Shown here in pieces: positions 1-8,521 of a DNA stretch of 54,833 bases. The notes below the pieces were generated by a model. The model had not been told where the DNA came from and searched no databases. It was given only the letters and a program-made list of their open reading frames with translations. The translations under genes and the position numbers were made by a program. The first letter of the stretch is position 1, and each line of letters starts with the position of its first letter. The DNA is from CAZWUW01 sp964636895 (GTDB lineage Bacteria > Bacillota > Thermincolia > Thermincolales > CAZWUW01): NCBI GenBank assembly GCA_964636895.1, contig CAZWUW010000007.1:1-54833 (forward strand), given 5' to 3'.

Positions 1-234
1 GGCGGATTCCTGATTACCGATTACCGCCGTGACCTGGAAGACATGTTTGAGTTGGGTAAAGAAATGGTCTGTTATCGTTCTTTAGCGGAGCTGCATGAGC
101 TTATTGCTTATTATACCGACCGCCCCGAAGAACGGGTGCAAATTGCCCGGGCCGGCCGGGAAAAGGTTTTGGCCCGGCATACTTACGTTCATCGGGCACA
201 GGAACTAATCAGCGTGATGAATGGCAACAGGTAA
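1..234 (+). CDS. CgeB-like glycosyltransferase, C-terminal fragment
   Basis: The reading frame is open from base 1 to the stop at 234, giving the last 77 residues of a protein that begins outside the window. The fragment starts with GGFLITDYRRDLEDMFELG and continues through a CYRSLAELHELIAYY segment and an arginine-rich helix. This pattern is typical of the C-terminal end of CgeB/DUF3880-type GT-B glycosyltransferases (Glyco_trans_1_2), where it caps the nucleotide-sugar binding domain. In related Clostridia such genes sit in flagellin or surface glycan loci and probably add sugars to the protein acceptor. The flagellin methylase and pseudaminic acid genes just downstream fit that role. The catalytic N-terminal half cannot be seen, so the donor sugar is unknown. 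Confidence 0.7.
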   Translation, partial: GGFLITDYRRDLEDMFELGKEMVCYRSLAELHELIAYYTDRPEERVQIARAGREKVLARHTYVHRAQELISVMNGNR

Positions 235-267
235 GAAATAACTAACCGGGGAGGCGAGCAGGTAATA

Positions 268-1464
268 ATGGGAGATTATTTGGTTTTAAGCAATATGGCA
301 GACTTCAACTGTAAAATGTGCGGCGGCTGTTGCGGCAAGGGATGGCATATTTATTTAAGCGAGGTTGAATACCGGAAATTGCTGCAAATCTTTGATGAAG
401 ATTTGTTAAAAGAGGCGACGGAAATACTGCCGCCCCCCCAAAATGAAGCCGGGTATGCTAGGTTTGTCGAAAAAAACGGGGACTGCAGGTTAAAAGAAAA
501 TAATCTTTGCCAGATTCATAAGAACTTTGGACTAGCTTACCTGCCATATGTGTGCACTATTTTCCCCAGACGAATTTTTGTTACGCCCAGAGGGACTGAA
601 ATATCTGTTACCTTTAGTTGTCCGGAAACCCAGAAACTTCTGTTATGCAAAGAAAAAATAGAGGTGCTGAAAAATCCACCCGGCTTTTTCTTTGATGTAT
701 CGCACTTAATTCTTCCCTCTATAAGCGAAGAATTGCTAAATGCCAAAGATGAGACCAAATGGTATTTTACCATGGAAGAGGCCGTGATAAAGATTCTTCA
801 GGACCGGGTCTTTACTCTGGATGTGCGGATGGCTACCGTTGGTATGTTGATTCATAGTTTTCACAAATATGCCGATGACCAAACCAGACAAAACGAATAC
901 CCGCAGTTGTTAAAGAATTACCGGGCTTTAGCCCGGCAGGTTGGCGGTATTAAGCCGCAAATGGATTATCAGGTGCGGGTCCTAAAAAAGTTTCTTGATT
1001 TTAAAAAGGGGCTGGGCACATCCACGGCCGAATTTTACCAAATAGCTGAGACAGTATTTGGGGCGTTGGGGTTAAGCGTTAATAAACCGGTGCAGGAAGA
1101 GTGTTTTGCTTTTTATCAGGGACAGCTTCAGAAACTTTACAATGAACGGGAATTAGGCTATATTACCGGGAATTACCTGGTCTGCAATGTGTTTTCCAAG
1201 CTACTATACATATTTGGTTTGGAAGCCGGTTTTTATGCGTTGGCATTCTTTTATTCCCTGATAAGGTTTCTAGCAGTTGGCCTGGCCACTGCCAAAGGGG
1301 TGCCGGTTGATGAGGAGATTATCATGCAAGCGATTTCAGTCGTGGATCATAATGTGCGGCATACGGCCGGTTTTACCGATCATTTTTTACTGTCCCAGGG
1401 GATTGAAAAATATGAACCGGAATACTTTTCGCCGGTGCGGGCAATTTCACTGGTTTTAAGCTAG
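268..1464 (+). CDS. fliB: FliB-type flagellin lysine-N-methylase (cysteine-cluster protein)
   Basis: The 398-residue protein matches the FliB/YkgJ-like family in length and layout. It shows an N-terminal cysteine cluster (CKMCGGCC, about residues 15-22) followed by GWHIYLS. Further conserved cysteines occur near residues 73 and 81 (CRLKENNLC), 96 (YVCTIFPR) and 118 (SCPE). The clusters probably hold a metal centre. FliB methylates surface lysines of flagellin in Salmonella, and in Clostridia the gene usually lies near flagellin glycosylation genes, as here. The C-terminal half is helical and less conserved. The start has a GGGGAGG ribosome binding site at 248-254. A general YkgJ-like metal-binding role is the alternative. 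I am confident of the family and less so of the substrate. Confidence 0.8.
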   Translation: MGDYLVLSNMADFNCKMCGGCCGKGWHIYLSEVEYRKLLQIFDEDLLKEATEILPPPQNEAGYARFVEKNGDCRLKENNLCQIHKNFGLAYLPYVCTIFPRRIFVTPRGTEISVTFSCPETQKLLLCKEKIEVLKNPPGFFFDVSHLILPSISEELLNAKDETKWYFTMEEAVIKILQDRVFTLDVRMATVGMLIHSFHKYADDQTRQNEYPQLLKNYRALARQVGGIKPQMDYQVRVLKKFLDFKKGLGTSTAEFYQIAETVFGALGLSVNKPVQEECFAFYQGQLQKLYNERELGYITGNYLVCNVFSKLLYIFGLEAGFYALAFFYSLIRFLAVGLATAKGVPVDEEIIMQAISVVDHNVRHTAGFTDHFLLSQGIEKYEPEYFSPVRAISLVLS

Positions 1465-1499
1465 GTATTTTATAGATGAAAACTGTTAGGGGTGTTGGT

Positions 1500-2036
1500 G
1501 TGTATAATACGCCCAGGCTGATTATCCGGCCGCTTCAGGAAAATGATACCGATTTCGTTGTCAGTTGGCGTAACGATAGGGAAATAGCAGAGTTTCTTTT
1601 TGCTTCAGAGCAGTTAACCAGGGAAGCACATCTGACGTGGTTAGGCCGCATAAAGGATGATCAGACCCGTCAAGAGTTTCTTTTGGAAGATAAGCAAAGC
1701 AGTCAGCCAATTGGGACTATAGGCCTCGGCAATTTGGAATTTTTCCATAAAAAAGGTGAAATGGGCATTCTGATTGGCGCAAAAAAGTTTTGGGGACAGG
1801 GGTATGCTCAGGAAGCCTGCCGGTTTATGCTAAACTATAGTTTTACAGAATTAGGTCTGAATAAAATTTATTTGCGGGCTTTTGCCAATAATGAGCGGGC
1901 CATCAGACTTTATGAAAAAGTAGGTTTCAGGCCGGAAGGCATATTGCGGGAAGATATTATAAAAGACGGTTTATTTAGAGATGTTGTGATGATGGCTATA
2001 TTGAAAGGCGAATACTTAAAAACTAATTCAGGTTAA
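1500..2036 (+). CDS. pseH: PseH-like GNAT acetyltransferase (pseudaminic acid pathway)
   Basis: This is a 178-residue GNAT-fold acetyltransferase. It carries the RimJ/PseH N-terminal pattern (RLIIRPLQENDTDFVVSWRND), the acetyl-CoA-binding region (GILIGAKKFWGQGYAQEA) and the closing ANNERAIRLYEKVGF motif. PseH acetylates the 4-amino group of UDP-4-amino-4,6-dideoxy-N-acetyl-beta-L-altrosamine using acetyl-CoA. An ATG lies upstream at 1476, but the ribosome binding site AGGGGTG at 1488-1494 points to GTG 1500. It lies directly before pseI and close to pseG, which supports the assignment over a generic ribosomal-protein acetyltransferase. No pseB or pseC is visible in the window, so the first steps of the pathway must be encoded elsewhere, probably upstream. 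Confidence 0.75.
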   Translation: MYNTPRLIIRPLQENDTDFVVSWRNDREIAEFLFASEQLTREAHLTWLGRIKDDQTRQEFLLEDKQSSQPIGTIGLGNLEFFHKKGEMGILIGAKKFWGQGYAQEACRFMLNYSFTELGLNKIYLRAFANNERAIRLYEKVGFRPEGILREDIIKDGLFRDVVMMAILKGEYLKTNSG

Positions 2037-2050
2037 ACGGAGTGAGAGCA

Positions 2051-3094
2051 ATGGCTGTTAAAATCGGAGACCGGTGCATTGGTAAAGGTCAACCCTGTTT
2101 TATTATAGCTGAAGCCGGCAGCAATCATGACCGGGATTTGGGACAAGCCAAAAAACTTATTGAAATAGCGGTTGAGGCCGAGGCTGATGCGGTTAAGTTT
2201 CAGACCTTTGAGGCCGGCAAAATTGCCGCTGCAACCCGGCATGAGATTGCTAAATTGGGGAATGAATTTGGCGCTGCAGCTACTTTATATGAATTGTATC
2301 AAGGTCTTGAGCTGCCCAGGGAATGGCAGGCCGAATTGGCCGCATACGCGGCGCAAAAAGGTATTATGTTCCTGTCCACCCCCTTTGATTATGCGGCAGT
2401 TGATCAGTTAAAGGCGTTGGATATGCCGGTCTTTAAAATTGCCTCTTTTGAAATGGTGGATTTGCCGTTTTTGAAATATGTGGCCGGTAAGGGAAAACCG
2501 GTAATCCTGTCTACCGGCATGGCTTCCATCGGTGAGGTGGAAGAGGCGGTGTCGGCCGTTTACAGTACGGGGAACCGGGATTTAATACTACTTCACTGCG
2601 GCATTAATTATCCGGCCGCTTTTGCTGATGTGCATCTTGCCGCTATGGATACCTTGGCCCAGGCTTTTCAGGTGCCGGCAGGTTATTCCGACCATACCCC
2701 CGGGATTACCGTGCCTATTGCCGCAGTAGCGCGGGGCGCGGCCGTGATTGAAAAGCATTTTACCTTAGACCGAAATTTAAAGGGTCCTGACCATAAGTTT
2801 GCGCTCAACCCTGAAGAACTTAGGGCGATGGTGCAAGGTATCCGGGAGGCGGAAGCGGCTATCGGCAGTCCGGTAAAACAAATGGCGGCAAGTGAAGGTT
2901 TTCACCGGCGGCGGGCCAGGAGAAGTATTTTTGCCAAAGTGGATATTCCTGAAGGGACAATGATAACTGAAGAGATGCTTGCTATATTGCGTCCCGGTAT
3001 TGGATTGATGCCTAAGTACATTGATCTGGTCATTGGCCGCATAGCGCAGGTAGATATTATGGCCAACGAACCGGTGACCTGGGAAAAAATCTGA
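2051..3094 (+). CDS. pseI: Pseudaminic acid synthase (NeuB family)
   Basis: The 347-residue protein is a NeuB-family sialic-acid-type synthase that condenses phosphoenolpyruvate with a 6-deoxy-altrose derivative to make the nine-carbon acid. The TIM barrel shows IIAEAGSNHD near the N-terminus, AVKFQTF, STPFD, FKIAS and ILSTGMA. YSDHTPG and EKHFTLDR, which lie near the active site in this family, follow. A C-terminal SAF (antifreeze-like) domain starts around residue 285 (RRSIFAKVDIPEGTMITEEM). A GTG at 2042 is in frame, but GGAGTG at 2039-2044 is correctly spaced for ATG 2051. PseH and PseG next to it favour pseudaminic over legionaminic or N-acetylneuraminic acid, though sequence alone does not separate these firmly. 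Confidence 0.85.
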   Translation: MAVKIGDRCIGKGQPCFIIAEAGSNHDRDLGQAKKLIEIAVEAEADAVKFQTFEAGKIAAATRHEIAKLGNEFGAAATLYELYQGLELPREWQAELAAYAAQKGIMFLSTPFDYAAVDQLKALDMPVFKIASFEMVDLPFLKYVAGKGKPVILSTGMASIGEVEEAVSAVYSTGNRDLILLHCGINYPAAFADVHLAAMDTLAQAFQVPAGYSDHTPGITVPIAAVARGAAVIEKHFTLDRNLKGPDHKFALNPEELRAMVQGIREAEAAIGSPVKQMAASEGFHRRRARRSIFAKVDIPEGTMITEEMLAILRPGIGLMPKYIDLVIGRIAQVDIMANEPVTWEKI

Positions 3095-3132
3095 CCTATA
3101 CTAGGCGTGATTTGTGATTAGGGGGCGCATCA

Positions 3133-3867
3133 ATGGCTAAAACCGTTTGCATAGTCCAGGCCCGGATGGGTTCAGAACGTCTGCCGGGCAAAATCCTGTT
3201 GGACCTGATGGGGAAACCCATGCTGGAACACCTGGTAGAAAGACTTAGCGCAGCCAAAACCCTGCACCAGATTGTCCTGGCAACCTCCGACAAACCGGCG
3301 GACAAGCCGGTGGTGGCTTTGGCACAACAACTGGGTATCGGCTGGTTCGCCGGGGACGAGGAGGATGTTTTGGGCCGTTACCTGGGGGCCGCAGAAAAGT
3401 ATGGCGCAGACACAGTGGTAAGGGTGACCGGCGACTGCCCGCTGATTGATCCCGGCACCATCGACCAAGCAGTCGATGAATACCGGCAAAGTAAAGCTGA
3501 TTATGTAAGTAATGTCATTGAGCGAACTTATCCCCGGGGTCTGGATACAGAGGTATTTTCCGCTGCCGGCCTCCGGCAGGTGGCTGCGTTGGTTGGACCC
3601 GGGCCTTACCGGGAACATGTCACCCTGTATATGTACCGGCACCCTGATGAGTATACATTAAAAAACGTAAGCGCCCGGCCGCCTCTGAACAGGCCGGAAA
3701 TCAGGATTTGTGTGGACACCGGGGAAGACTTCACATTGATCAAAACCATTTACGAAGCCCTCTACCGGCCGGGGCAAATAATCGATATAACTGATGTGAT
3801 GGCGCTTTTTAATGACAAACCGGAGTTGATAAAAATTAATGAGCATATCGAGCAAAAAAAGGCTTGA
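3133..3867 (+). CDS. SpsF-like cytidylyltransferase, probable CMP-nonulosonate activator
   Basis: This 244-residue protein belongs to the SpsF/COG1861 branch of the CMP-KDO synthetase-like nucleotidyltransferases. The N-terminus carries the nucleotide-binding signature IVQARMGSERLPGK, followed by RVTGDCPLIDP, which supplies the metal and substrate Asp. The position between pseI and pseG suggests that it performs the PseF step, joining CMP to pseudaminic acid before glycosyl transfer. SpsF-type enzymes take this place in Bacillus pathways. The ribosome binding site (TTAGGGGGCG) is well placed for ATG 3133. The 3' end overlaps the next gene by 29 bases, which suggests translational coupling. 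A role in spore coat polysaccharide synthesis is possible but less consistent with the neighbours. Confidence 0.75.
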   Translation: MAKTVCIVQARMGSERLPGKILLDLMGKPMLEHLVERLSAAKTLHQIVLATSDKPADKPVVALAQQLGIGWFAGDEEDVLGRYLGAAEKYGADTVVRVTGDCPLIDPGTIDQAVDEYRQSKADYVSNVIERTYPRGLDTEVFSAAGLRQVAALVGPGPYREHVTLYMYRHPDEYTLKNVSARPPLNRPEIRICVDTGEDFTLIKTIYEALYRPGQIIDITDVMALFNDKPELIKINEHIEQKKA

Positions 3868-4927
3868 GCAAAGCCACGGATCTAAACCAATACGTACCGC
3901 CGTCAGGGCTGACGGCGGTGCCGGAATCGGTTTGGGCCATATCATGCGCTGTCTGGCCCTGGCTTTGGAACTAAAGCAATTGGGCCACGATGTGGTTTTT
4001 ATTTCGGTTGAGGACAGACAGGTTGAGCAGCTAATTATTGAGCACGATTTCCCCGTTATTCCCCTTCCCGCCAATCATGATTTCTCCCGGGATTTAGAGG
4101 TTACCGGTGAGATTATTCAAAACAGCGGTATCAGTATTGTTATCACCGATTCATATAAAATCAGCCAAGAGTATTTAAAAGAATTAAAGAAAAAAGCAGA
4201 ATTGTTGGTTAGCATCGATGATTTGAATTTATGGCCTTGGCCGTCAGATATTGTGATAAACGGCAATCTTTACGCCAATGACCTTGATTATAAAAGTTCC
4301 AACGGAAACACGAGATTTTTGTTGGGCAGCCAATATACCCTTTTGCGCCGAGAATTTTGCAATGTTCCGGAGCGCAAGGCCAGGCAAAAAATTGAGCAGA
4401 TTCTGGTTACCGTAGGTGGCAGCGATATTTTAAATCTGACCCCAATGATTTTGCGCAGCCTGTGTGCGGTACCCGGGGAGTTCAGGATTACAACAGTAAT
4501 CGGTCCCAGTTTTGAAAACCTGGAAGAAATCAGGTCTGCTGCCCAGGGGCTGCAAGGTAAGGAAGTGGTTTTTAAAACAGGGGTAAATAAAATGCGGGAG
4601 CTTATGTCAGACTGTGACCTGGCTATCTCCTCAGGAGGCAGCACCTTGTATGAACTGGCGGCCACCGGCACGCCGGCAGTGGTTTTGCTGCAGGCTGACA
4701 ACCAGGTGATGGTGGCAGAAAAAATGGCCCGGGAAAGGGCCGTGCTAAATCTTGGTATGGGCGATCAGGTAGCCGGAAAACAAATCAGTGAGGCAGTATT
4801 AGCATTAAATTCATCTGAGGCACGGGAAGCTATGGCCGTAATCGGTCAGCGGCTCATTGACGGCCTGGGGGCAAGTCGTTGTGCACAGGTTATCACTGAA
4901 CATTATATTAAAAGAATCAGCGATTAA
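3839..4927 (+). CDS. pseG: PseG-like UDP-sugar hydrolase
   Basis: The 362-residue protein matches PseG, which removes UDP from UDP-2,4-diacetamido-2,4,6-trideoxy-beta-L-altropyranose to yield the substrate of PseI. It has a GT-B-like fold. The glycine-rich N-terminal motif RADGGAGIGLGHIMR contains the catalytic-region His. The C-terminal nucleotide-binding segment reads SSGGSTLYELAATGTPAV, as in MurG-like enzymes. The first 20 residues before RADGG are longer than usual and basic. They are encoded partly in the overlap with the upstream cytidylyltransferase gene, and no better start is available in frame. The four adjacent Pse-type genes together cover the later steps of CMP-pseudaminic acid formation. 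Confidence 0.85.
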   Translation: MSISSKKRLEQSHGSKPIRTAVRADGGAGIGLGHIMRCLALALELKQLGHDVVFISVEDRQVEQLIIEHDFPVIPLPANHDFSRDLEVTGEIIQNSGISIVITDSYKISQEYLKELKKKAELLVSIDDLNLWPWPSDIVINGNLYANDLDYKSSNGNTRFLLGSQYTLLRREFCNVPERKARQKIEQILVTVGGSDILNLTPMILRSLCAVPGEFRITTVIGPSFENLEEIRSAAQGLQGKEVVFKTGVNKMRELMSDCDLAISSGGSTLYELAATGTPAVVLLQADNQVMVAEKMARERAVLNLGMGDQVAGKQISEAVLALNSSEAREAMAVIGQRLIDGLGASRCAQVITEHYIKRISD

Positions 4928-4943
4928 AGGAGAGGGCGAAACA

Positions 4944-6935
4944 ATGTCGGAGCTTAAAGCGTTACTAAAGACAATAGAAGACGGGGATGTAAATAACGAA
5001 TCACTCAAAGCGGTGCTGTTAAAACTGGCGGGTGGAGAAGTCAATATTGACAGCCTCATAGAAACTGTAAAACAGGAAATTACAAACAAAGATAAACTCC
5101 TAACCATGCTCGCCACTAAATGCTACGAGAACGATCTTTACGAATTTGTCCTTCCCCTGCTTCAGGAGTCCTTTGAAATAAATAATCACAATATCGATAC
5201 CCTTTATAATTTAGGCTATGTCCTCTTTCAGATCGGTAAAAACGATATGGCGCTGCAGTTTTTAAACATGATCAAGGAAAAGGATGAGGATATAGTTAAA
5301 CTGATATCCCGGATAAAAGAGAGTGAGCAAAATCAGTTACCTTTAGTAAGTGTATTAATCCCGGCTTATAACAGGCCGCATTATCTGGAACTTGCTGTTC
5401 AGAGTGTTTTAAAGCAGACCTACAAAAATATAGAAATAGTAATTTGTGATGACAGTACTAATGATGAAGTACAAACAATGATTAAACCATATGTGCAGAA
5501 GTATCCCCAAATAAGGTATTACAAGAACGAAAAAAATCTTTATGCCGAAAATCCTCATAAATGTTTTGATTTATCAAGAGGGGAATATATTAATTTTCTT
5601 TTTGATGACGATTTATTTCACGAAACAAAGATAGAAAAGATGATGGCTTATTTCCTGCAAAACGAAAATATTACCTTGGTGACTTCTTACAGGCAATTGA
5701 TTGACTTTGAAGGTAAATATTTAGATCCCATTGATGCCACGAAAAGGCTTTTTGACCGGGATACAGTGCTTAATGGTAAAAGTTTTGGAGATTATGTGTT
5801 GGTAAATTGTTTAAACGTTATCGGAGAACCATCAACTGTTTTGTTTAGAAAAAAAGATCTTACCGAAAAATTTGGCATTTATAAAGGCCGGCAATATATG
5901 GGACCTATTGATATTGTGGCCTGGTTGATTTTACTTGCCAAAGGAAATGCAGTTTATATTTCTGAACCACTGAGTTTTTTCAGGCAGCACCCAGGACAAA
6001 ATCAACAGTCCGTTGAGGTGATTCGAAAGTCATTTGGTCAATGGGTGTATCTACTCGATGATGCCAGAGAAGATGGTTTCCTGAATCTTGAGGAAGATTA
6101 CAAAAGCGCTCTCAATGCTTACTTGCGGAAATGTACAAACATTATACAACTGGCTATTAAAAATCGTAACCAGGACTTATTAGAAGAGGCCTATGATACC
6201 TGTAATAAATTATTAGAAAGAATAATACAAACTCAGGATAAACATTTTTGTCACTTTTGTAATAGCAGTTTTAAATCATTTATTCCATGGCCGGATATAT
6301 TTTTTGATTTTCCTGGATATGAATTTGAAATGTCGAATAAATATGCGATATGCCCCAAATGCCGTTCGCATGACAGGGAACGACTTTGTCGTTTATACAT
6401 CGAAAACGAAACTGATTTAGTACATGCTGATAAAAAAGTTTTACATATTGCCCCTGAACCTAATCTAAGGAAATGGCTATCTGGCAATACGAAGCTTCAA
6501 TATGTATGCGGAGATTTGTTCCCGCGAGATGATCAGACGGTAGAATTAGATGCTACAAATATAAATTATTCGGATAACAGTTTTGATGTTATAATATGCA
6601 GTCATGTATTAGAGCATATTCCGGATGATCTCAAAGCAATGCAAGAACTATACAGGGTATTAAAAGTAGGAGGTTGGGGAGTTTTACAGGTTCCTATATC
6701 AATTAGTATTGATAAAACTTATGAGGATTTTTCGGTAACTACACCGGAAGAACGCAAAAGAGTTTTTGGTCAAGCGGATCATGTGAGAATTTATGCAAGA
6801 GATTATGTAGATAGATTAAAAGCTGCTGGATTTACTGTTAAGACATATAACCACGCTGATAAATTCGGTGCATTAGATGCAGAAAAATATGGATTAGAAA
6901 AAAATGATAACCTATACATTGTTTGTAAGGAATGA
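4944..6935 (+). CDS. TPR-like/GT2 glycosyltransferase fused to a SAM methyltransferase
   Basis: This is a 663-residue multidomain protein. An in-frame ATG exists at 4857, but GGAGAGGGCG just upstream marks ATG 4944. Residues 1-130 are helical and repeat-like (NNHNIDTLYNLGYVLFQIGK resembles a TPR unit). A family-2 GT-A domain spans about 133-370, with VSVLIPAYNR and the metal-binding FDDDLF near 220. A cysteine segment follows (CHFC near 435, CPKC near 469) and looks like a zinc ribbon. The C-terminal 165 residues are a class I methyltransferase (KVLHIAPEPNLRKWL, VIICSHVLEHIPDD). The protein could both transfer and methylate a sugar of the flagellar glycan. The fusion is unusual. The gene also marks the change from balanced to AT-rich base composition. 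Confidence 0.75.
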   Translation: MSELKALLKTIEDGDVNNESLKAVLLKLAGGEVNIDSLIETVKQEITNKDKLLTMLATKCYENDLYEFVLPLLQESFEINNHNIDTLYNLGYVLFQIGKNDMALQFLNMIKEKDEDIVKLISRIKESEQNQLPLVSVLIPAYNRPHYLELAVQSVLKQTYKNIEIVICDDSTNDEVQTMIKPYVQKYPQIRYYKNEKNLYAENPHKCFDLSRGEYINFLFDDDLFHETKIEKMMAYFLQNENITLVTSYRQLIDFEGKYLDPIDATKRLFDRDTVLNGKSFGDYVLVNCLNVIGEPSTVLFRKKDLTEKFGIYKGRQYMGPIDIVAWLILLAKGNAVYISEPLSFFRQHPGQNQQSVEVIRKSFGQWVYLLDDAREDGFLNLEEDYKSALNAYLRKCTNIIQLAIKNRNQDLLEEAYDTCNKLLERIIQTQDKHFCHFCNSSFKSFIPWPDIFFDFPGYEFEMSNKYAICPKCRSHDRERLCRLYIENETDLVHADKKVLHIAPEPNLRKWLSGNTKLQYVCGDLFPRDDQTVELDATNINYSDNSFDVIICSHVLEHIPDDLKAMQELYRVLKVGGWGVLQVPISISIDKTYEDFSVTTPEERKRVFGQADHVRIYARDYVDRLKAAGFTVKTYNHADKFGALDAEKYGLEKNDNLYIVCKE

Positions 6936-6952
6936 ATATTGTGGGGGATAAA

Positions 6953-7648
6953 ATGAGGCTGGCAATAATGCAGCCCTATATATTTCCTTATATAGGGTAT
7001 TTTCAATTAATTAATGCTGTTGAGAAATTTGTTATATACGATAATATACAATATACGAAAAAGGGATGGATTAACAGAAACCGATATTTGCAAAATGGAA
7101 AAGATGCTTTTTTTTCTATTTCATTAAAAAAAGACTCTGATTTTCTGGATGTCAAAGATAGGGTTATATCTCCGGATTTTAATAAAGCAAAATTATTAAA
7201 TCAGATAAGAGCAGCATATAAAAATGCCCTATATTTTGAGCTGGCATATGCAGTTTTTGAAAAAGTAATTTTAAACAATGAAACTAATTTGTTTAATTAC
7301 ATATTTTTTTCTGTTAAAGAGGTATGTAGATATTTAAGTATAGAAACCTCAATCATTAAATCTTCGGATATTAATATTGATCACAATTTAAAGTCTCAGG
7401 CTAAAGTAATAGCAATATGTGAAGAACTCGGAGCACACGAATATATTAATGCCATCGGTGGACAAAATCTTTATTCCAAACAAGCTTTTAATTCCCATAA
7501 TATTTCCTTGAAATTTATAAAATCAAAATCTGTTACATATCAGCAATTTGATAATGAGTTTATACCATGGCTTTCGATTATTGATGTAATGATGTTTAAT
7601 AGTATTGCTGAAATCCAAAAGATGCTTGATGAGTATGAGTTAATATAA
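6953..7648 (+). CDS. WbqC family protein
   Basis: The 231-residue protein begins MRLAIMQPYIFPYIGYFQL, the hallmark of the WbqC-like family (PF08889), and continues with YDNIQYTKKGWINRNR, also typical. WbqC proteins occur in O-antigen, capsule and flagellin glycan loci. They have been linked to acyl or amino acid transfer to amino sugars, but the reaction is not firmly established. Length is normal for the family. An ATG lies at 6932, but GTGGGGGAT at 6941-6949 places the start at 6953, so the gene begins just after the stop of the glycosyltransferase-methyltransferase gene. The coding sequence is AT-rich, with many A/T third positions, unlike pseI and pseG. Confidence 0.8.
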   Translation: MRLAIMQPYIFPYIGYFQLINAVEKFVIYDNIQYTKKGWINRNRYLQNGKDAFFSISLKKDSDFLDVKDRVISPDFNKAKLLNQIRAAYKNALYFELAYAVFEKVILNNETNLFNYIFFSVKEVCRYLSIETSIIKSSDINIDHNLKSQAKVIAICEELGAHEYINAIGGQNLYSKQAFNSHNISLKFIKSKSVTYQQFDNEFIPWLSIIDVMMFNSIAEIQKMLDEYELI

Positions 7649-7666
7649 CTAATGAGGGTGAAGAAA

Positions 7667-8521
7667 ATGAAAAAGGTAGTTATAGTTGGAGGTACAGCAT
7701 TACTAGCTCAATACTTAAAACCAAGATTATTAAAATATTATGAAGTTGTATCTTTTGGAAGGAAAAATTGCGATATACAGTGTGATTTGTTGGATAGCTT
7801 AGATTCAATAGTTTTCCCGGATAATATAGACATAGTGGTTCATGTTGCAGCTAGTTCCAATGGTAACAACGATGAGGAAATTTTATTAACAGAAGAAGTT
7901 AATGCATTAGGAACATTAAAAGTATGTATAGCTGCTCATAAAGCAAAAGTTAAGCATTTAATTATTGTTTCATCAATCTATGCAACTTTAGGAGAAAACG
8001 CATCATATTACAACATTTACAGCATATCAAAAAAACATTCAGAAGAATTAGCGGTTTATTTTTGTAAAAGCAAAAAATTACCTTTAACCATTTTAAGGCC
8101 AAGCCAGTTATATGATGAAAAAGGGGAATACCGTAAGCATCAGCCATTGTTATATTTAATGGCTGATAGGGCTGAAGCGGGTGAAGATATTATTATTTAT
8201 GGCTCTAACGATGCCATGAGAAATTATATTCACGTAGAAGATCTGGTAGAAATCATTATTCGCATTATAAAAACAGGATGTCTGGGTGCTTATTCTTGTA
8301 CAAACCCGCAAAATGTTAAGTTAAGCGAAATTGCGCGGGCAGCGTTTTCCTCATTTAATAAAGGCGGGAAAATTATTTTTCTTAAGGATAAAAAAGATAT
8401 TCCTGATAATGTGTTTCCAATTGATTCGTTATTGTATGAAAAAATTGGATTCTACCCACAGATTGGCATTAATTCAGGTATGGACAAGATATCCAATTAT
8501 CGAAAGAGGAATAATTTATGA
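7667..8521 (+). CDS. NAD-dependent epimerase/dehydratase (extended SDR)
   Basis: This 284-residue extended short-chain dehydrogenase starts with a Rossmann strand (KKVVIVGGTALLAQYL). Its glycine motif is looser than the classic GxxGxxG. It keeps the catalytic YSISK motif, preceded by a serine in VSSIYA, plus ILRPSQLY and the YIHVEDLVEII segment typical of nucleotide-sugar epimerases and reductases. The likely role is epimerisation, dehydration or reduction of a nucleotide sugar in this glycan locus; the substrate cannot be told. GAGGGTG at 7654-7660 supports ATG 7667 over the in-frame ATG 7652. The stop overlaps the next start (ATGA at 8518), which indicates tight translational coupling with the ATP-grasp gene. 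Confidence 0.8.
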   Translation: MKKVVIVGGTALLAQYLKPRLLKYYEVVSFGRKNCDIQCDLLDSLDSIVFPDNIDIVVHVAASSNGNNDEEILLTEEVNALGTLKVCIAAHKAKVKHLIIVSSIYATLGENASYYNIYSISKKHSEELAVYFCKSKKLPLTILRPSQLYDEKGEYRKHQPLLYLMADRAEAGEDIIIYGSNDAMRNYIHVEDLVEIIIRIIKTGCLGAYSCTNPQNVKLSEIARAAFSSFNKGGKIIFLKDKKDIPDNVFPIDSLLYEKIGFYPQIGINSGMDKISNYRKRNNL

